This document shows positions 35,304 to 47,250 of a DNA stretch of 64,000 nt, in pieces (position 1 is the stretch's first letter; each line of letters begins with the position of its first letter). The notes beneath the pieces were generated by a model. It was not told where the DNA came from and ran no database searches. It saw only the letters and a program-made list of their open reading frames with translations. Position numbers and translations under genes: made by a program. Source of the stretch: Vandiemenella viatica (Eukaryota; Arthropoda; Insecta; Orthoptera; Morabidae). The stretch spans positions 69,127,832-69,191,831 of the forward strand of contig JARYHS010013631.1 of the NCBI GenBank assembly GCA_031002005.1, in the 5' to 3' direction.

Positions 35304-38009
35304 CTGATCGTGCAGGTCTTCTCTAGCTCTCTTTGCACTGCTGGCTGTAGAGGTTGCGGCGTATGGTTATTTGTACTGTCTTGTCAATATTTTCTTTCTT
35401 TTCAAAAGCAATGGCCGCAAACAGGGAGCGTACTTTTATAATGGTTAAGCCTGACGGTGTTCAGAGAGGCGTTGTAGGAGAAATAATTAAACGGTTTGAA
35501 ACTAAGGATTTAAGTTGGTTGCCATGAAGTTCATGTGGGTAAGTAACCGGTAAGTCGTTAAATTATAAATCTAGTGAATCTTTATGGCTTAACGTTCATT
35601 TTATGTTAAAGGCTTCCGAAGATCACCTGAAGAAGCACTACGCCGATCTTTCCGCACGTCCGTTTTTCCCTGGTTTAGTGAAATATATGTCGTCAGGACC
35701 CGTGGTACCCATGGTAAGAGGATTATACCTAGAGGCTAATTAAGTTAGTGCTCGCAGCATGATGTAACTGAAAAGACATCTCAACAAAAAGTGCTCATTA
35801 ATAAATGCATAACAGTCCACTCCTGAAGCTTATTCAGTACCAGCTTATACTTTAGTGTATGCTTACTAGATTTATTTCGGTCCTTTACTGTTATGTGGCA
35901 TATTGACTGTGAATGCACGGCTGTCTTTCATAAAGTTCTTATTCTGTTCTCTTTATACAAACGTCAACTTCTTTTGGAGCTAAAACTGTACACGTAAGAA
36001 ATACCATGGAGATAGTGGCTGCTATTGTAGGGTTGAGTGACAAATGTGAGGTGAAAATGATTTAAATCTGTTGGTTAAAAAAAATATTACATCAAAATTT
36101 TGAAACATCACTATAACACAATGTATTTGATACCCATGTTGTTCCACCTTACCTAAGAGCTTGACAAAGGTTTTGTATCTCATTTCATCAAACTTCTATG
36201 GTGCATCAATAATAGCCTCACCAAACGTTTTTTATACCTTTTTAGTCATCTTAATATACCTATGATCATTTCCATCTTTCTAGTCTGCTCATTTTGACAT
36301 ATGTGGAGAAGCTCCTCATATAATTTTCACAGTCACATCGTTAATGTCTCGTTAAACCAAATAATATATCTGTCATTTTATTATGTTTGGCAACTTCTTC
36401 TTCCATCCTTATTCATAATTGTCTTCCCTCCAGTTTTCTTCTATAACTGTAAAAATTTCAGTGGTCTTCGTTACCCCTATAATATCCTTGATAAACCCAT
36501 TTTTAGCTTCTCTTTGCTACCATCAATTCATTGTTCAGAGTGCTTCATACTGGCTTGCTATTTAACACTGTTTTCTTCTTACCAACCTCTTAAGTCTTAC
36601 CTCACAGTCATCTTATGTGGGTGCTGGACTTTTATTTTCTGCTTTAGAATAAACATTTCCTAGTTTCTTTGAAATGTTTACCTACACCCCTTTACTGTAC
36701 TGATGTTTTTTTCCCCACATACTGAACCTTTCCATGAAATATCTCTTCAATTCTGACATCTTTTTTTATATATACCTATATATATAATTGTACCTATAAC
36801 TGCCTTCAGTGTTACCAATTACTGATCCCCGTTACATACATATGAATTGCTTCAAAATTTATTCTTTCCATAACCTGATACCATACAAAGTTTGTCAGGC
36901 TTTACTAGAATGATATTCCACTTGTCAGTTGTCTTGTGCTCTGCTCTACCACTTTGATTAAGCATCACTGACTCACTGGTACATTTTTACTCCATTGCAT
37001 TATTTATTACATTCCCAATTTACAACTGGTAATTATAATTTCCCATCAATAATGCTCATTTTACATTTGCCTGTGAACTTTGAATAAGCATTTAATTTCA
37101 CTGCAAGAGTATCCTCTTCATCATTCATTCATCTCGTATGATGGGCAGCAAGACCTTTTTGTGTCTCTAAAATGGTAACTTGTGTGTGATTTATGAACGC
37201 TATTGAAGTTTAGTAGATTTGAAAACTAGCATAAAAACCTCTCCAAATTCCTCGTAAACCTTGACTCATTATCTTGTTCTCCTTCCTGTTACTAAGATTA
37301 AAGCCTAATCTTTACAATTGCTTGTTGATCTCCAAACCAAATGGTATAAATTTGTTCATTATACTCCCACAGTTCAGTAGTAAGTCTTATAATGGGCTTG
37401 GTTGTTGCAGTCAAAGGAGGAGATGGTTTCAGTGCTATCTAGCTGGTACCATTTCTTACTAGGACACAGCACCACAGGGGAACATTGAAAATAACTCATA
37501 TTCTCAACATTACTAGAGTTAATTCTAGATCACGATACCACTACAGCTAATTTCCATCGCATGGACAATGATGTTATAAACACATGTTGCCTCTGTTATT
37601 TACAACATTTTTCAGTACGCAGCTGTCATTTATGGAACCTGCATGCAAAATGGGTTTTCTCATGTGGGAGAAAAACCAAATTTGATATCCATAAATTATG
37701 TTAATAATCAGTTTTCAAAGTTATTTGTATCATTATCTAGAATTAGCCCATCCACACATTAATATGAGATACCCCAATATCATGCGTTACTGTAAATCTC
37801 TCAAATTGCGTAAGCATAGAAATGGTTTTCTGTGATATTTAAAACTAACCACAATATTTAGGTTCCTGTATTTTATGAATCCTAGTTTTCAATGCTGCTG
37901 GTATTGTTTTCTGGAATTAGGCCCATCCACGAGATTTCTATTTTGCGATACCAGTAATTACATATTTACAAATCTCATTCATGGGATCTACATAGAAATT
38001 AATGGTTTT

Positions 38010-38168
38010 GTTATGCCTATTTTGGTGAATAACTTACCGAAAATGTTAAAAGAATTTAAAGTTAAAATTTGTAGAGGGCCAATGCAGGTGGGTGCAGGAT
38101 AAGGGGAAGATGGGTGTGTAGGGAAATTGCCACCAGAGTGTGTGCTCTATTGAAATTAAGTTAAATCC
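38010..38168 (+). mobile_element. 3' relic of the second non-LTR family
   Basis: LVNNLPKMLKEFKVKI and the 3' UTR phrase GGTGGGTGCAG...GGGAAATTGCCACC, ending near ATTGAAATTAAGTTAAAT, match the 3' end at 55985-56150 and the relics at 59930-60075 and 61800-61935. Only the extreme 3' end is present, as expected for 5'-truncated insertions. Confidence 0.7.
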
Positions 38169-38820
38169 ATTCTTAAAATCAAAGTTTTCAACATTGCTGG
38201 TATTGTCTAGAATTAAGCTGAAAGTATTTCCGACATTTAGATCATGATACAATACTGGAAACACTTTCCGTCAATACTGTTGGTAAGGGATGATATCAAT
38301 CAAAACTGTTTTGTTTCTTCCTAATGGTTGTTAGGTTGAAATGTGGTCTGGACTAGGATACCAATTTTGTTAAAGTGATATACGCAGTACATGCATATAG
38401 CAAAAGCTCTCTATAGATTCAACGTGGTGAGACATATCCCTCATTAAGCCGTCAAATATTTAGCTAGCGTTAATTTCTTGTGACCGTTTGCAACAGAGAA
38501 GCTGAAACGTCAAGAACGTGTAATGTAGTTTTTGATGTTTCATTGGGGGAAAAAATATCTTTTACTTCAACTGCGGATTATTTTAGTTACACTTACAGCT
38601 ATGTGTGTAGTTTTAACGGAAGGGCTTGATAACGGATACCAATGCTAGAACTATAAAATATTTTTTATTTTTGTCATATAAATTTACAGAAATGTTTTAT
38701 TTACCTGTCAAAATCTATTTTCAATGTGTGTGTTTTGTAGCCGCCTGCACAATGTGTCATACCTGGCAACAGTGATGTCATGAGTAACATTGGTGGAAGT
38801 GTTCACATTGTTGTACATGT

Positions 38821-38965
38821 TCATCCTGATCTGGATTTTGCTGGATCACTCCAGGCAAATGCGAGGACGGTTCCTTGCAGTAGCCCATAGAAACCTCCTG
38901 CCATCCCTTCCAAACCACTACAATTTTGGATAGGTGCAATGCACCCTCCACCACACGCTTTTAGT
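38821..38965 (+). repeat. SINE-like fragment
   Basis: GGATCACTCCAGGCAAATGC, TTCCTTGCAGTAGCCCATAG and CTGCCATCCCTTCC, followed by a short AATAATAAT tract at about 38974, resemble the body of insect tRNA-derived SINEs. The promoter part is not clear. It lies in the segment found only in copy B. Confidence 0.4.
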
Positions 38966-39553
38966 GAATGACAGTAATAATAATATGTAGCAGAAAGTAA
39001 TGGTAGTGGTATCTTCATCTAGAATTAACTCCATTAATGTTCACCCTCTTTTTTGCGATTTCCCCCCTTTTCCTTTTGTTTCATCAGTTTGAACTATTTC
39101 TTTGGTATTTGATTTCTCTTGAGATGTATTTGTGTTCATTTTATTGTACCTCCCTCCGTTTCTCTTACTTTAAGTGTTTCTCCATTGCATATCAAACTGG
39201 AATGTCTTTAGTAATTTTATTGCTCTCACCGGTATTCTGTAAACCATATCCACCAAAAACAGACCCCGTAACAATTTTGGCTATAGTCGATTCAGGTAAG
39301 AGGTGGCTTAAGGTCAACTTGCTCTATCCTCACTCTGCTGCCACTACATGTGAAGGGGAAATTTAACTCTCTCCTACATTGACAGCTCAGAGGAGCAGTG
39401 GTCAAATGAGGGGGAGGGGGCAGGGGAACATGACCTTGAGCTGCCAGTTTGGAGCGAACAGGTTGTAGCAAACACAGAAAGTACTCCCTTCTGTTTGGGA
39501 GTAAGTAGGCGGGCATAGAGAAAGTCGTCTACAAATTGTGTCTACAGACAACA

Positions 39554-39990
39554 CTAAAAAAATACCTTACAAATTTCCCAAGTGTCCACATTTACCCACC
39601 TAATTACTGGATTCAACTGTGACCATGGCAGACTCGGGACTTGCGCAAGTGCTATCCTTGGTATGTTGTACCTCCTTAGCCACCTTCCTGTAGTAAAACT
39701 TGCATTTATATCGACATTGTTCTCAACACTATCCACTATCACTTCCTTATCTTCCTGTGTGAAACCTCTGCCTTGTGATTCTATTTTCTGTCTGACCAAA
39801 TGTTGCACTAAGTTTGAAAACACTTGATCTGTAGTCTGTAGATAAGGAATTGTCCATAAACCACATAGCTCCATTTTGGCCTCGTATGAAAACCCCCCCC
39901 CCCCCCCAATTGATTCCAGAAGACATTTTGTACTGTTTTCCCCCTGGTCTTACAATAATTATTCTTATTAATTTTATTGATAAAATTACT
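39554..39990 (-). pseudogene. Decayed helix-turn-helix fragment (copy B)
   Basis: Minus-strand copy of the fragment at 7026-7480: [15 protein letters not shown] joined in one frame with [17 protein letters not shown] and [13 protein letters not shown]. Here the two parts are in one frame (39554-39874), because of small indels relative to copy A. A poly-C run follows at 39893-39907. Possible transposon-derived DNA-binding domain; weak evidence. Confidence 0.3.
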
Positions 39991-40625
39991 TCTTTGAAAA
40001 TGAAATATAATAAAACTGTTTGGTTGTTTGAAAAATAATAAATTATGGACATGTTTATTTTATTCTATATTAAAATCAAAACATCGAGATGGAAACTATA
40101 AAATACAGATAAAATTCCTATAAAAGATTACATTAGTATATTACAAAAAAGGACATTTATTGAATCAAAAATAGGGAAACATGACCCCCTGAAAGAAAAG
40201 TATTTTTCTCGCAGTTGCGCCGACTAGCCTGTTTTATTGTGCGAGCGGAGGATTCTTGATCTGTTCGCGTTAGCTAGAAAGGCACTTATAGGTACAAACA
40301 GTATGCAGTGTCCACGAACACATACCAAAATAATCGGTCCATTACCATATTCTGATGGCTGATCCACAAACTAGCTCTATTCGCAAAACACTGGTACTCT
40401 CCCTGGAGTACAAAAACCACTTTCACTGCACACGCATACCGCTTTTGTCTAGCCATCCTTACTCTAAGTGTCTATGGCAAGTCCCTCGCAGTTAAGTCCT
40501 CGGAATGCAGGCCATGCCAATTCTCCCTCCAGCGACCACCAACAATGTTGCCAAAAGGGTGCATCTCTCTCAACAGAGGGCAATTGACAGGTTGGGTACA
40601 TACAACAGAAAGTGTAGCAACATAT

Positions 40626-40755
40626 TAAACTTAACTTAGTCCACAACCCGAAGGTTGGTTGGATCCTCCAGAAGGAGGCATACTAAGCCATTGTGTCAGA
40701 GGTAGGACGGCCAGTTCCTTTCCTCTGGGACCTACAGTTTAACGTGGAATCCGAA
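40626..40755 (+). mobile_element. 130-bp insertion with 8-bp target duplication (SINE-like?)
   Basis: Copy B has 130 extra bases between two copies of CAACATAT (40618-40625 and 40756-40763); copy A has a single CAACATAT at 8086-8093. The insert carries CCCGAAGGTTGGTTGGATCC, a phrase I recall from insect short repeats, with no inverted ends and no A tail. The insertion boundaries are certain; the class is not. Confidence 0.8.
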
Positions 40756-43291
40756 CAACATATAGTCTGGTTAAAATACCATTTACGCTACAGTGGCCAT
40801 CTATACATCTCCAAGTGCACAAATTTCACGCTGCTTTTCTTATCTTCATATTAAAAGAATGTAGTACACCCAAATATCCTCATAACCTCATTTTAACTGT
40901 GACAAATAATATACATTAAAAGCTATGTGACCTGGCTTGGAAACCCCCTCCCCCCATGTAGCCCAATGTAGCTTTCCAGCCAACACCTCCCCCTAGACTG
41001 AGCCTCATAGTTTATGGATGCTCCCTAACTGACCCTTCCGAAGAGTGCCTACACCAAACTAAAGCAGTTTGTGCAAAGCTTTCTTCCCTTGCAAAAGTGG
41101 CTACAGTTCTCGAACTGTTATGACAGTCCTTTTCCTTCTAGTGAACTTGTTATTCAGGTTTTCTGAGGGTCTGATCTTATACATTCATTACATCACTGTT
41201 GTAAGCAGCCAAGAATTATACAGAAGAAAATAGTGCCACTACTGAAATTTAAGAAGCTGCTGATTTCTATAATGAAGTAACTCTATCTTATGGTTTCTAT
41301 TTACTTGCTGAAAACAGTAGACCAATTCCTATCACTGGTAGTGTGTTGCTTTAGATCCTGCAAATCTCTGGTCTAGAGTCAAATCAAAATGTTATATTAA
41401 CCAAATTATTATTGAAGTAATTTTTTATAAGTTGTTGTGAGTTAGGTACCATACGAGATGTCAAAACGTGTACTTTAAAACTGGTGTTCACAACTAGTAG
41501 TGTTATATTACTGCATTTCTAATGTATAGTGTCAGATTTCTGCATACCAAATGTTGAATTAGATTTGTCACATAGAAATTGTTTAAATTTCTTAGAGTTT
41601 AATCTTTCCCACTATAAAACACTTGCTTTCTTTTTTATAGGTTACTGTAAATATATACTTGAATATCATTTTTTTAAATGTTAATAACATTGTTTAATAA
41701 TACCAATAATTTTAATTCCTGCTTCACCATTCATGTCATCAACCCTCCCAAACAGCATTCTGAATTCAGAAGGTTGGAATTGGCCTACAAATTGAGCACC
41801 AGTAGTCACAACTTATGAACATACTTAGTGATTCCTCTAATTTTCCTTAAATTTTTCCTCTAGTCCCAATGCATATCTTCTATTTCCCTCTCCTCCTCCA
41901 TTATTATTTCACCTACCACTAGTCACCACTTATCATAAGTGACATTCTGTTTATATTTTTCTAATTTTATGTTAATTTAATGTTGTTCATATATTTCCAG
42001 ACAAATATTTGCTTATCAGATCATCTTTCCCTGTGACATACCGTATTTTTACTAGCTATTGATTTTACAAAGTTAGGGTATGTTCTTCTCAACTCGTTAT
42101 CTCCAGTCTCATTTCCTCCATCTTTTAACCTTTACCAACTCCTTCCATCTTCTAATTTACTGCACGTTGCAATTGACCTTTGATATCTCTCATGTGTGCC
42201 ACATTCTTGTGTTGAGAAAGGACACCCAAACTGAAATTTCCACGTTTTCTGCATGAATGCATACTTTCTGTCCTCACTTGTGTGGTATGTGTTGGTTTAT
42301 TTTCCTGACTTCATTTTGCTATCCAGTTTATATTTCTATTCAGCTTGCTGTGTCAGGTTTGTTATGATTTAATACAAAGTTAGTGTAAAAGTGGATACGT
42401 TTATTACAGTGCATAATGATTACCTTCAATAATACCTTTGAGCAGTCGGATATTCCAGAGATATGTCACCTGCCTAGAAAATTTAGGATCTTTAGTTCAA
42501 ATCCCTGTCTGCTCTGGAATTTTTATAACCACTTCACTTGACCTTCATCTCTGAAAAAGCTTTGCTTTGTAAATATGAAACACTCTGAAACATACTGCAG
42601 TTTAAAATCCTTGTTAAAACATATGACATAATGGGCACAATTCCATAACTTGAAACACTGTCATCGGGTTGTCAGACTATTCAAATTTACTTACTAATGC
42701 TGTCCCTTCAAAAAATTGTAACTTGTTTTGAGTGAGGAAACTTAATGGTCATGCACATTTGAGGAAAAAGTTGCTCACCTTGTTTCTATGTACTTCTATT
42801 ATATAGTTGTCACTTGCTATAAATGGCTTCCATATCATGACTGGTTACTGAAACTAGCAAATAATTTTTGTGGTCAGTTGTAGTTAATTTAAATAAAGAA
42901 ATTTTTCTGCACTAATAGGTTTGGGAAGGTCTGAATGTTGTCAAGACTGGAAGATTTATGTTGGGAGCTACAGACCCTAAGGACTCCGCCCCTGGAACTA
43001 TCAGAGGAGACTTGTGCATTCAAGTTGGAAGGTAAGTTACACTATCATGATGCAAATTTTTTTTTCTTTGTTCTATTTGTCAACTAAATGACATTTTTTT
43101 CCCCAGGAATATTATTCACGGATCTGATTCCGTAGAATCTGCACAGAAAGAAATAGATTTATGGTTTAGTGAAAAGGAAATTATTACATGGCAGCCTGCA
43201 ACTCAAGCCTGGATTTATGAAGATTGATTTTTAGAATGAATGAATTGTTGGATCATTATTAAAACTGTATCAGTTTCAATTATTTCCATGA

Positions 43292-43297
43292 AATAAA
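43292..43297 (+). promoter_or_regulatory. NDP kinase copy B polyadenylation signal
   Basis: AATAAA 65 bases after the copy B stop codon, identical in context to 10712-10717. Confidence 0.7.
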
Positions 43298-44515
43298 CAT
43301 TATTCTTAATTATACTGTTTCACTTTTGCCCATATTCCCTTTTTTCAGTTTAAATACAATAAATAAGCTGCCTTAAAAAAAGCCCGTAATGCAACATTCA
43401 TTACTGCAATTATGTATAGAATATAAGTAATGATGGTAATAATAAAGTAACAGGAAAATACTATAAAGCAATATGAATTCAGAGTGGTGAAGTAAACCAA
43501 TCATTATGAAAGTAGAAGTGTAACTGAGCACAATGTTTTTGGGATAGATCATGTGAGACTAAATAAAGTAGGTCAGAGTTCTCTGGTGCAGTTGGTAATC
43601 TGTGGAAAGTGTGCTAATTGGAGTATAAAAATAATGGTAGAAGAAAGAAAGTAGAGGAGAAAGGAAATAATGGAGAAAAAAGTGAAAGTAATAATAATGC
43701 AGCAAGGGTATTATTGTAGGTTGAGGGCAGGGGGATGTCTAGAATCTAAGCTATACTGATAAAACCATTTCCACCAATAGAGTTGAGACATGTATGGAAT
43801 CTTTTGTGAAGCCAGCTCAGTCCGGATGATCCTTACCGTTTCTGATAATACTCCAATTTCTAGCAAACCCAATTTTTATTTCTACTGTCATCTGAATGTT
43901 CGCACTCTTCAGTGTTATTGTTTCTATACTTCCTCCTTTGTCCTATGTTTGTTCCATCATGCAAACATATTCTTGAGATTGATTTGGCTTAAAAGAATCG
44001 CTAGTTACTATCCTGATCCAGTTGCACCAATTGTAGCAGTAGGTCAGTTCCCACCTTCAGAACTTGGACAGAGGGTTGGTTACTGTTTGGAGGACTGATG
44101 GCGAATCAAGATTTGAAATTATTGGTATCTTGAGGTCCTCATGAAAACCAGTGTTGCCAACATTTGTTTAAATATATATAAGATATCTGTACACATTTTC
44201 AGTATCTCACCAATACATAGTTTTATAGGGGCAAATATTAATGTGAGAGATTTGAGATGTGACAAATTAAATTCAATGTTTGATGTAGTATAAAATCCCC
44301 TTCTATGCAAAAAAATTAATGGATGGTATGAACATCTGGAGTGTGGGAACGACTATATTGGCTTCTTCCAACCAAATGTCAAACCTCTCATCAGCATGGT
44401 GCACCCTGTTTGTAGGGATGAGACTCTGGCAGTTGAATGATTCCCACTCTAAGGTGACACCTAGTGCTTGCAGAAAAGGAGGTAGTGGTCTCAGCAACCT
44501 CTTGCCCTTGAAAAT
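43298..44515. other. 3' flank of NDP kinase copy B
   Basis: Collinear with 10718-11908, with small insertions. No gene seen. Confidence 0.6.
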
Positions 44516-44945
44516 CCATACTAATATTATAAATGCGAAAGTGACTGTTACGTTTCTGGCCTAAACGGCTACTCCAAGCGTGATGAAATTTGACAAAGAG
44601 ATGCTATTTGACATTAGGATGTACATGGAATACCATGTTCTGTATAGATTTAAAAAAAAATTGTCATTAAATTATGAAAACTACCTGCACTGTGAAAGAC
44701 AAACTCATAATATCTATATGTCTTTGTAATGCATAATGTTAGCAATGGCAGTGTAGTGCAGTGGTAATGTGCTTCTTCATAAAACTCCCGTGTGGCTTCA
44801 GGTTCAAACCTCACCAAGAGCAAAATTACATTTGGCGACTATATGTTTATACCGAAATACTTTGGATCATTAGGAACGAAATTGGATACTTTTTTTCAGA
44901 TATGAATAAATGAGACAGGTTCGATGGTAGAATGGTATATCGATA
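44516..44945 (+). repeat. Interspersed repeat, truncated copy B, with tRNA-like body
   Basis: Starts CCATACTAATATTATAAATG as at 11909. The tRNA-like segment lies at 44750-44850 (A box TAGTGCAGTGG, altered B box GGTTCAAACC). The 3' part ending in AACAGCTAGT in copy A is deleted here; the break joins CGATAG to TATTGTTTCTG. Confidence 0.6.
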
Positions 44946-45211
44946 GTATTGTTTCTGAAAATTTGTCATTTCCTAAATGCTGATATATTTTTCGTGTGTC
45001 AGCACTGTCATCCATGGAAAGATATGGTTTATTTCTCTGTCCTTAATTTTATTTTGCTATCCAGCATATTATATTTCCTTGTAACTTGTGAATATGAAAC
45101 AATGATAGGGGAAATAGACTCATCACTTAACATAATTGGAAATAGGACTGAGTTGATATCGCACAGATTAACACAAATGCATAATATTTAAGGTGAATCC
45201 TTTATCAGTTT

Positions 45212-45389
45212 GAGAAGACCAAATGTGGTGGGTGAGCTGTTACTGTTCTGGCCTCACATTCGATTGGAATCCGTGTCTGGGCATCCAAATGCCAGGATGC
45301 TACCTTCAAAAGTCCATAGCTGAATTCCTTCCCACTCCTTGTCTGCAGTCCCACCCTGTCTCTAATTATGTTGAAGAGGCATAAAGCCT

Positions 45390-45421
<32 letters not shown>

Positions 45422-45422
45422 T
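45212..45422 (+). repeat. SINE-like element with long A tail (copy B)
   Basis: Same body as 12765-12955, with CCTTCCCACTCC and GTTGAAGAGGCATAAAGCC, and an uninterrupted A tail of about 26 at 45395-45420. Confidence 0.6.
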
Positions 45423-47250
45423 TGACGGTACAATATACGTGTGGCCAATGTCGGCAGCTGCCCAAAACTGTAGGCCAAAGATATGCTGTGTATTTCATCA
45501 TGCTCTTGTCTCATTAAGGGTCCCTGAAACATTGTGCAGTTGTGTTTTTATCTTATGTGTTATGTCCCTGGAGCCTGTAACTTTAGTAAGATAAGGATTT
45601 TTACTTTCTCTATCCTTTTTTTATGTTGCCTTTGCCTTCAATTTATATTTTTGCTTGCACTAGATAAAACAGAACAATGTAGGCAAGCTGTGTAATCAAG
45701 TTAGTGCCCAGGAGCTTAATGAAGTTACTGCTTTCCTGGTAGTTTTTATTTTAAAAAAATCGTATATTTTTTATATTTACTAAAAAGTAAATCTGCTCAA
45801 AGCTTGCTTGTGTGTAAATAAGCTATTATCAATCAGCTTGCAAAACTACTTGGCACATTGTTTCAGGATGTACCAAATCTTCCTTTAATCTATACTATTA
45901 TTAATCTGTAAACAGGCTGCACCTGACTGTCCCTTTGTGAAGGCATCAAGTGAAAACTATCAAAGCAATTTGGATGGGGTTTTAACAGTTTGGATGCTTA
46001 TGGTCTAATTTTAATCTGTAGTGTATCTTAGGACTACATAAATATAGAAAGAAATTATAACTCATGCTTGCCAAGGACAGATAGCTGCCACAAATTAAAC
46101 TGCATCTCAGACAAACATTCCTTTAAGAGATCCATTTCAGAGATCATATGCAGCACTTCACCCTTTCAATTCTGTTTTTGTCAATAACTTATTTATTTCT
46201 GTGGTTTTGTGAAATATTGTATGTTAGATAAAACTGATAATGTTAATCAACCTAATACATCAAAGATCAACATTCCAACATGCATAAAATTGTGAAATTT
46301 AATTTATGGTAAATATTAAAAAGATACTACAATATATTACAAATCTTTGTTTTGCTATTAGAAGAAAACTTGAAGGTAAACACATTACTACACATGCCAA
46401 GGACTGTATGGACGAACCAGTGGGAAAATGCTAATCCCTTATGCAAATAAATTATAATTACCTCTTGTTCCCTGTGGGGCTATAAATGCAATTGCTTAAT
46501 TGAATTCTTAGCAAAATTAATGAAACTTGCAGCCTATTTGGAGATCTGGCTTACTACCTTACAATTTTGCAAATCCTAAAAACGAAGCTTGTTTACAGTA
46601 GAACAGGCATAAGTGAAGCACCCGATACCGCAACCTTACAGTCAATTACACAGCTAACTGAAGCAGTAGAGTTAACTAAATAGTCAATACAGATAATAAA
46701 TCAAGTTTTAAACCTACGTAAACAGCTGTAGCAGAATATAATCTATAACAGCAAAAGCAATATTTTGTTAAGAGCTTTTCTTCACTCTAAGAGTTTTTCA
46801 GAATAACAAACAGCCTAAAGTTAATAAATCTTGTTATAAAGAAACCTTAAGTTTAAAGTCATTAAAAGTCTATAAAGCCGGTATAGTAATTTACTATGTG
46901 AATATGCACTATTAAATTCATGAAACCATATGCTAGGAGGAATATTAAGTCAGCTGATAGAGTGAGACTAACTTTACGGACTCTAGCACAACATACCTAA
47001 TTTTAGGAAAGTTTTATTCGGTTTAAAGATTGTTTTCAAATAAAATATGATAAATTACCCATGTGCTCATAGAGATTTTTAATTACTGCAAGCCAATCGC
47101 ATGAATTCAGTGGAAGAAATAATGTTCAGGATATACAACAGTAACTTTCAAACCAAATTTTATAAGACTTTTTGAGTAACCTATAGTATTGTAATTATAA
47201 TAATATAAAATTATGATATTTTGCATGTGGCTGTGATGTTATCATGGAAC
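45423..47250. other. Intergenic, no gene seen
   Basis: Collinear with 12956-14779; AT-rich, with no feature I can support. Confidence 0.6.

Larger units (their letters stand above)
35714..42918 (+). other. NDP kinase intron 2 (copy B)
   Basis: About 7.2 kb against 5.4 kb in copy A. Extra content is at 37582-39347 (a non-LTR 3' relic at 38010-38168 and a SINE-like piece at 38821-38965) and a 130-bp insertion at 40626-40755. The helix-turn-helix-like relic seen in copy A recurs at 39554-39990. No nested host gene found. Confidence 0.75.
35411..43227 (+). pseudogene. Nucleoside diphosphate kinase copy B, exon 1 frameshift
   Basis: Exons 35411-35538, 35612-35713, 42919-43031 and 43107-43227 match copy A with all splice sites, the upstream ATG (35363) and the polyA signal kept. 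Exon 1 lacks one base: ACTAAAGG in copy A is ACTAAGG here (about 35504). The shifted frame ends at TGA 35525-35527 after 38 codons, before any catalytic residue except the KPDGVQRG segment. Exons 2-4, including the NIIHGSDS active site, are unchanged. It is either a young pseudogene, a null allele, or a sequencing error in a short A run. Because the rest is intact, an error or a haplotype copy is quite possible. Confidence 0.8.

Noticed and set aside
36301..36663. A 120-codon frame rich in Phe, Leu and Ser
   Set aside because: It comes from T-rich intron DNA and is interrupted in copy A; not a membrane protein gene.
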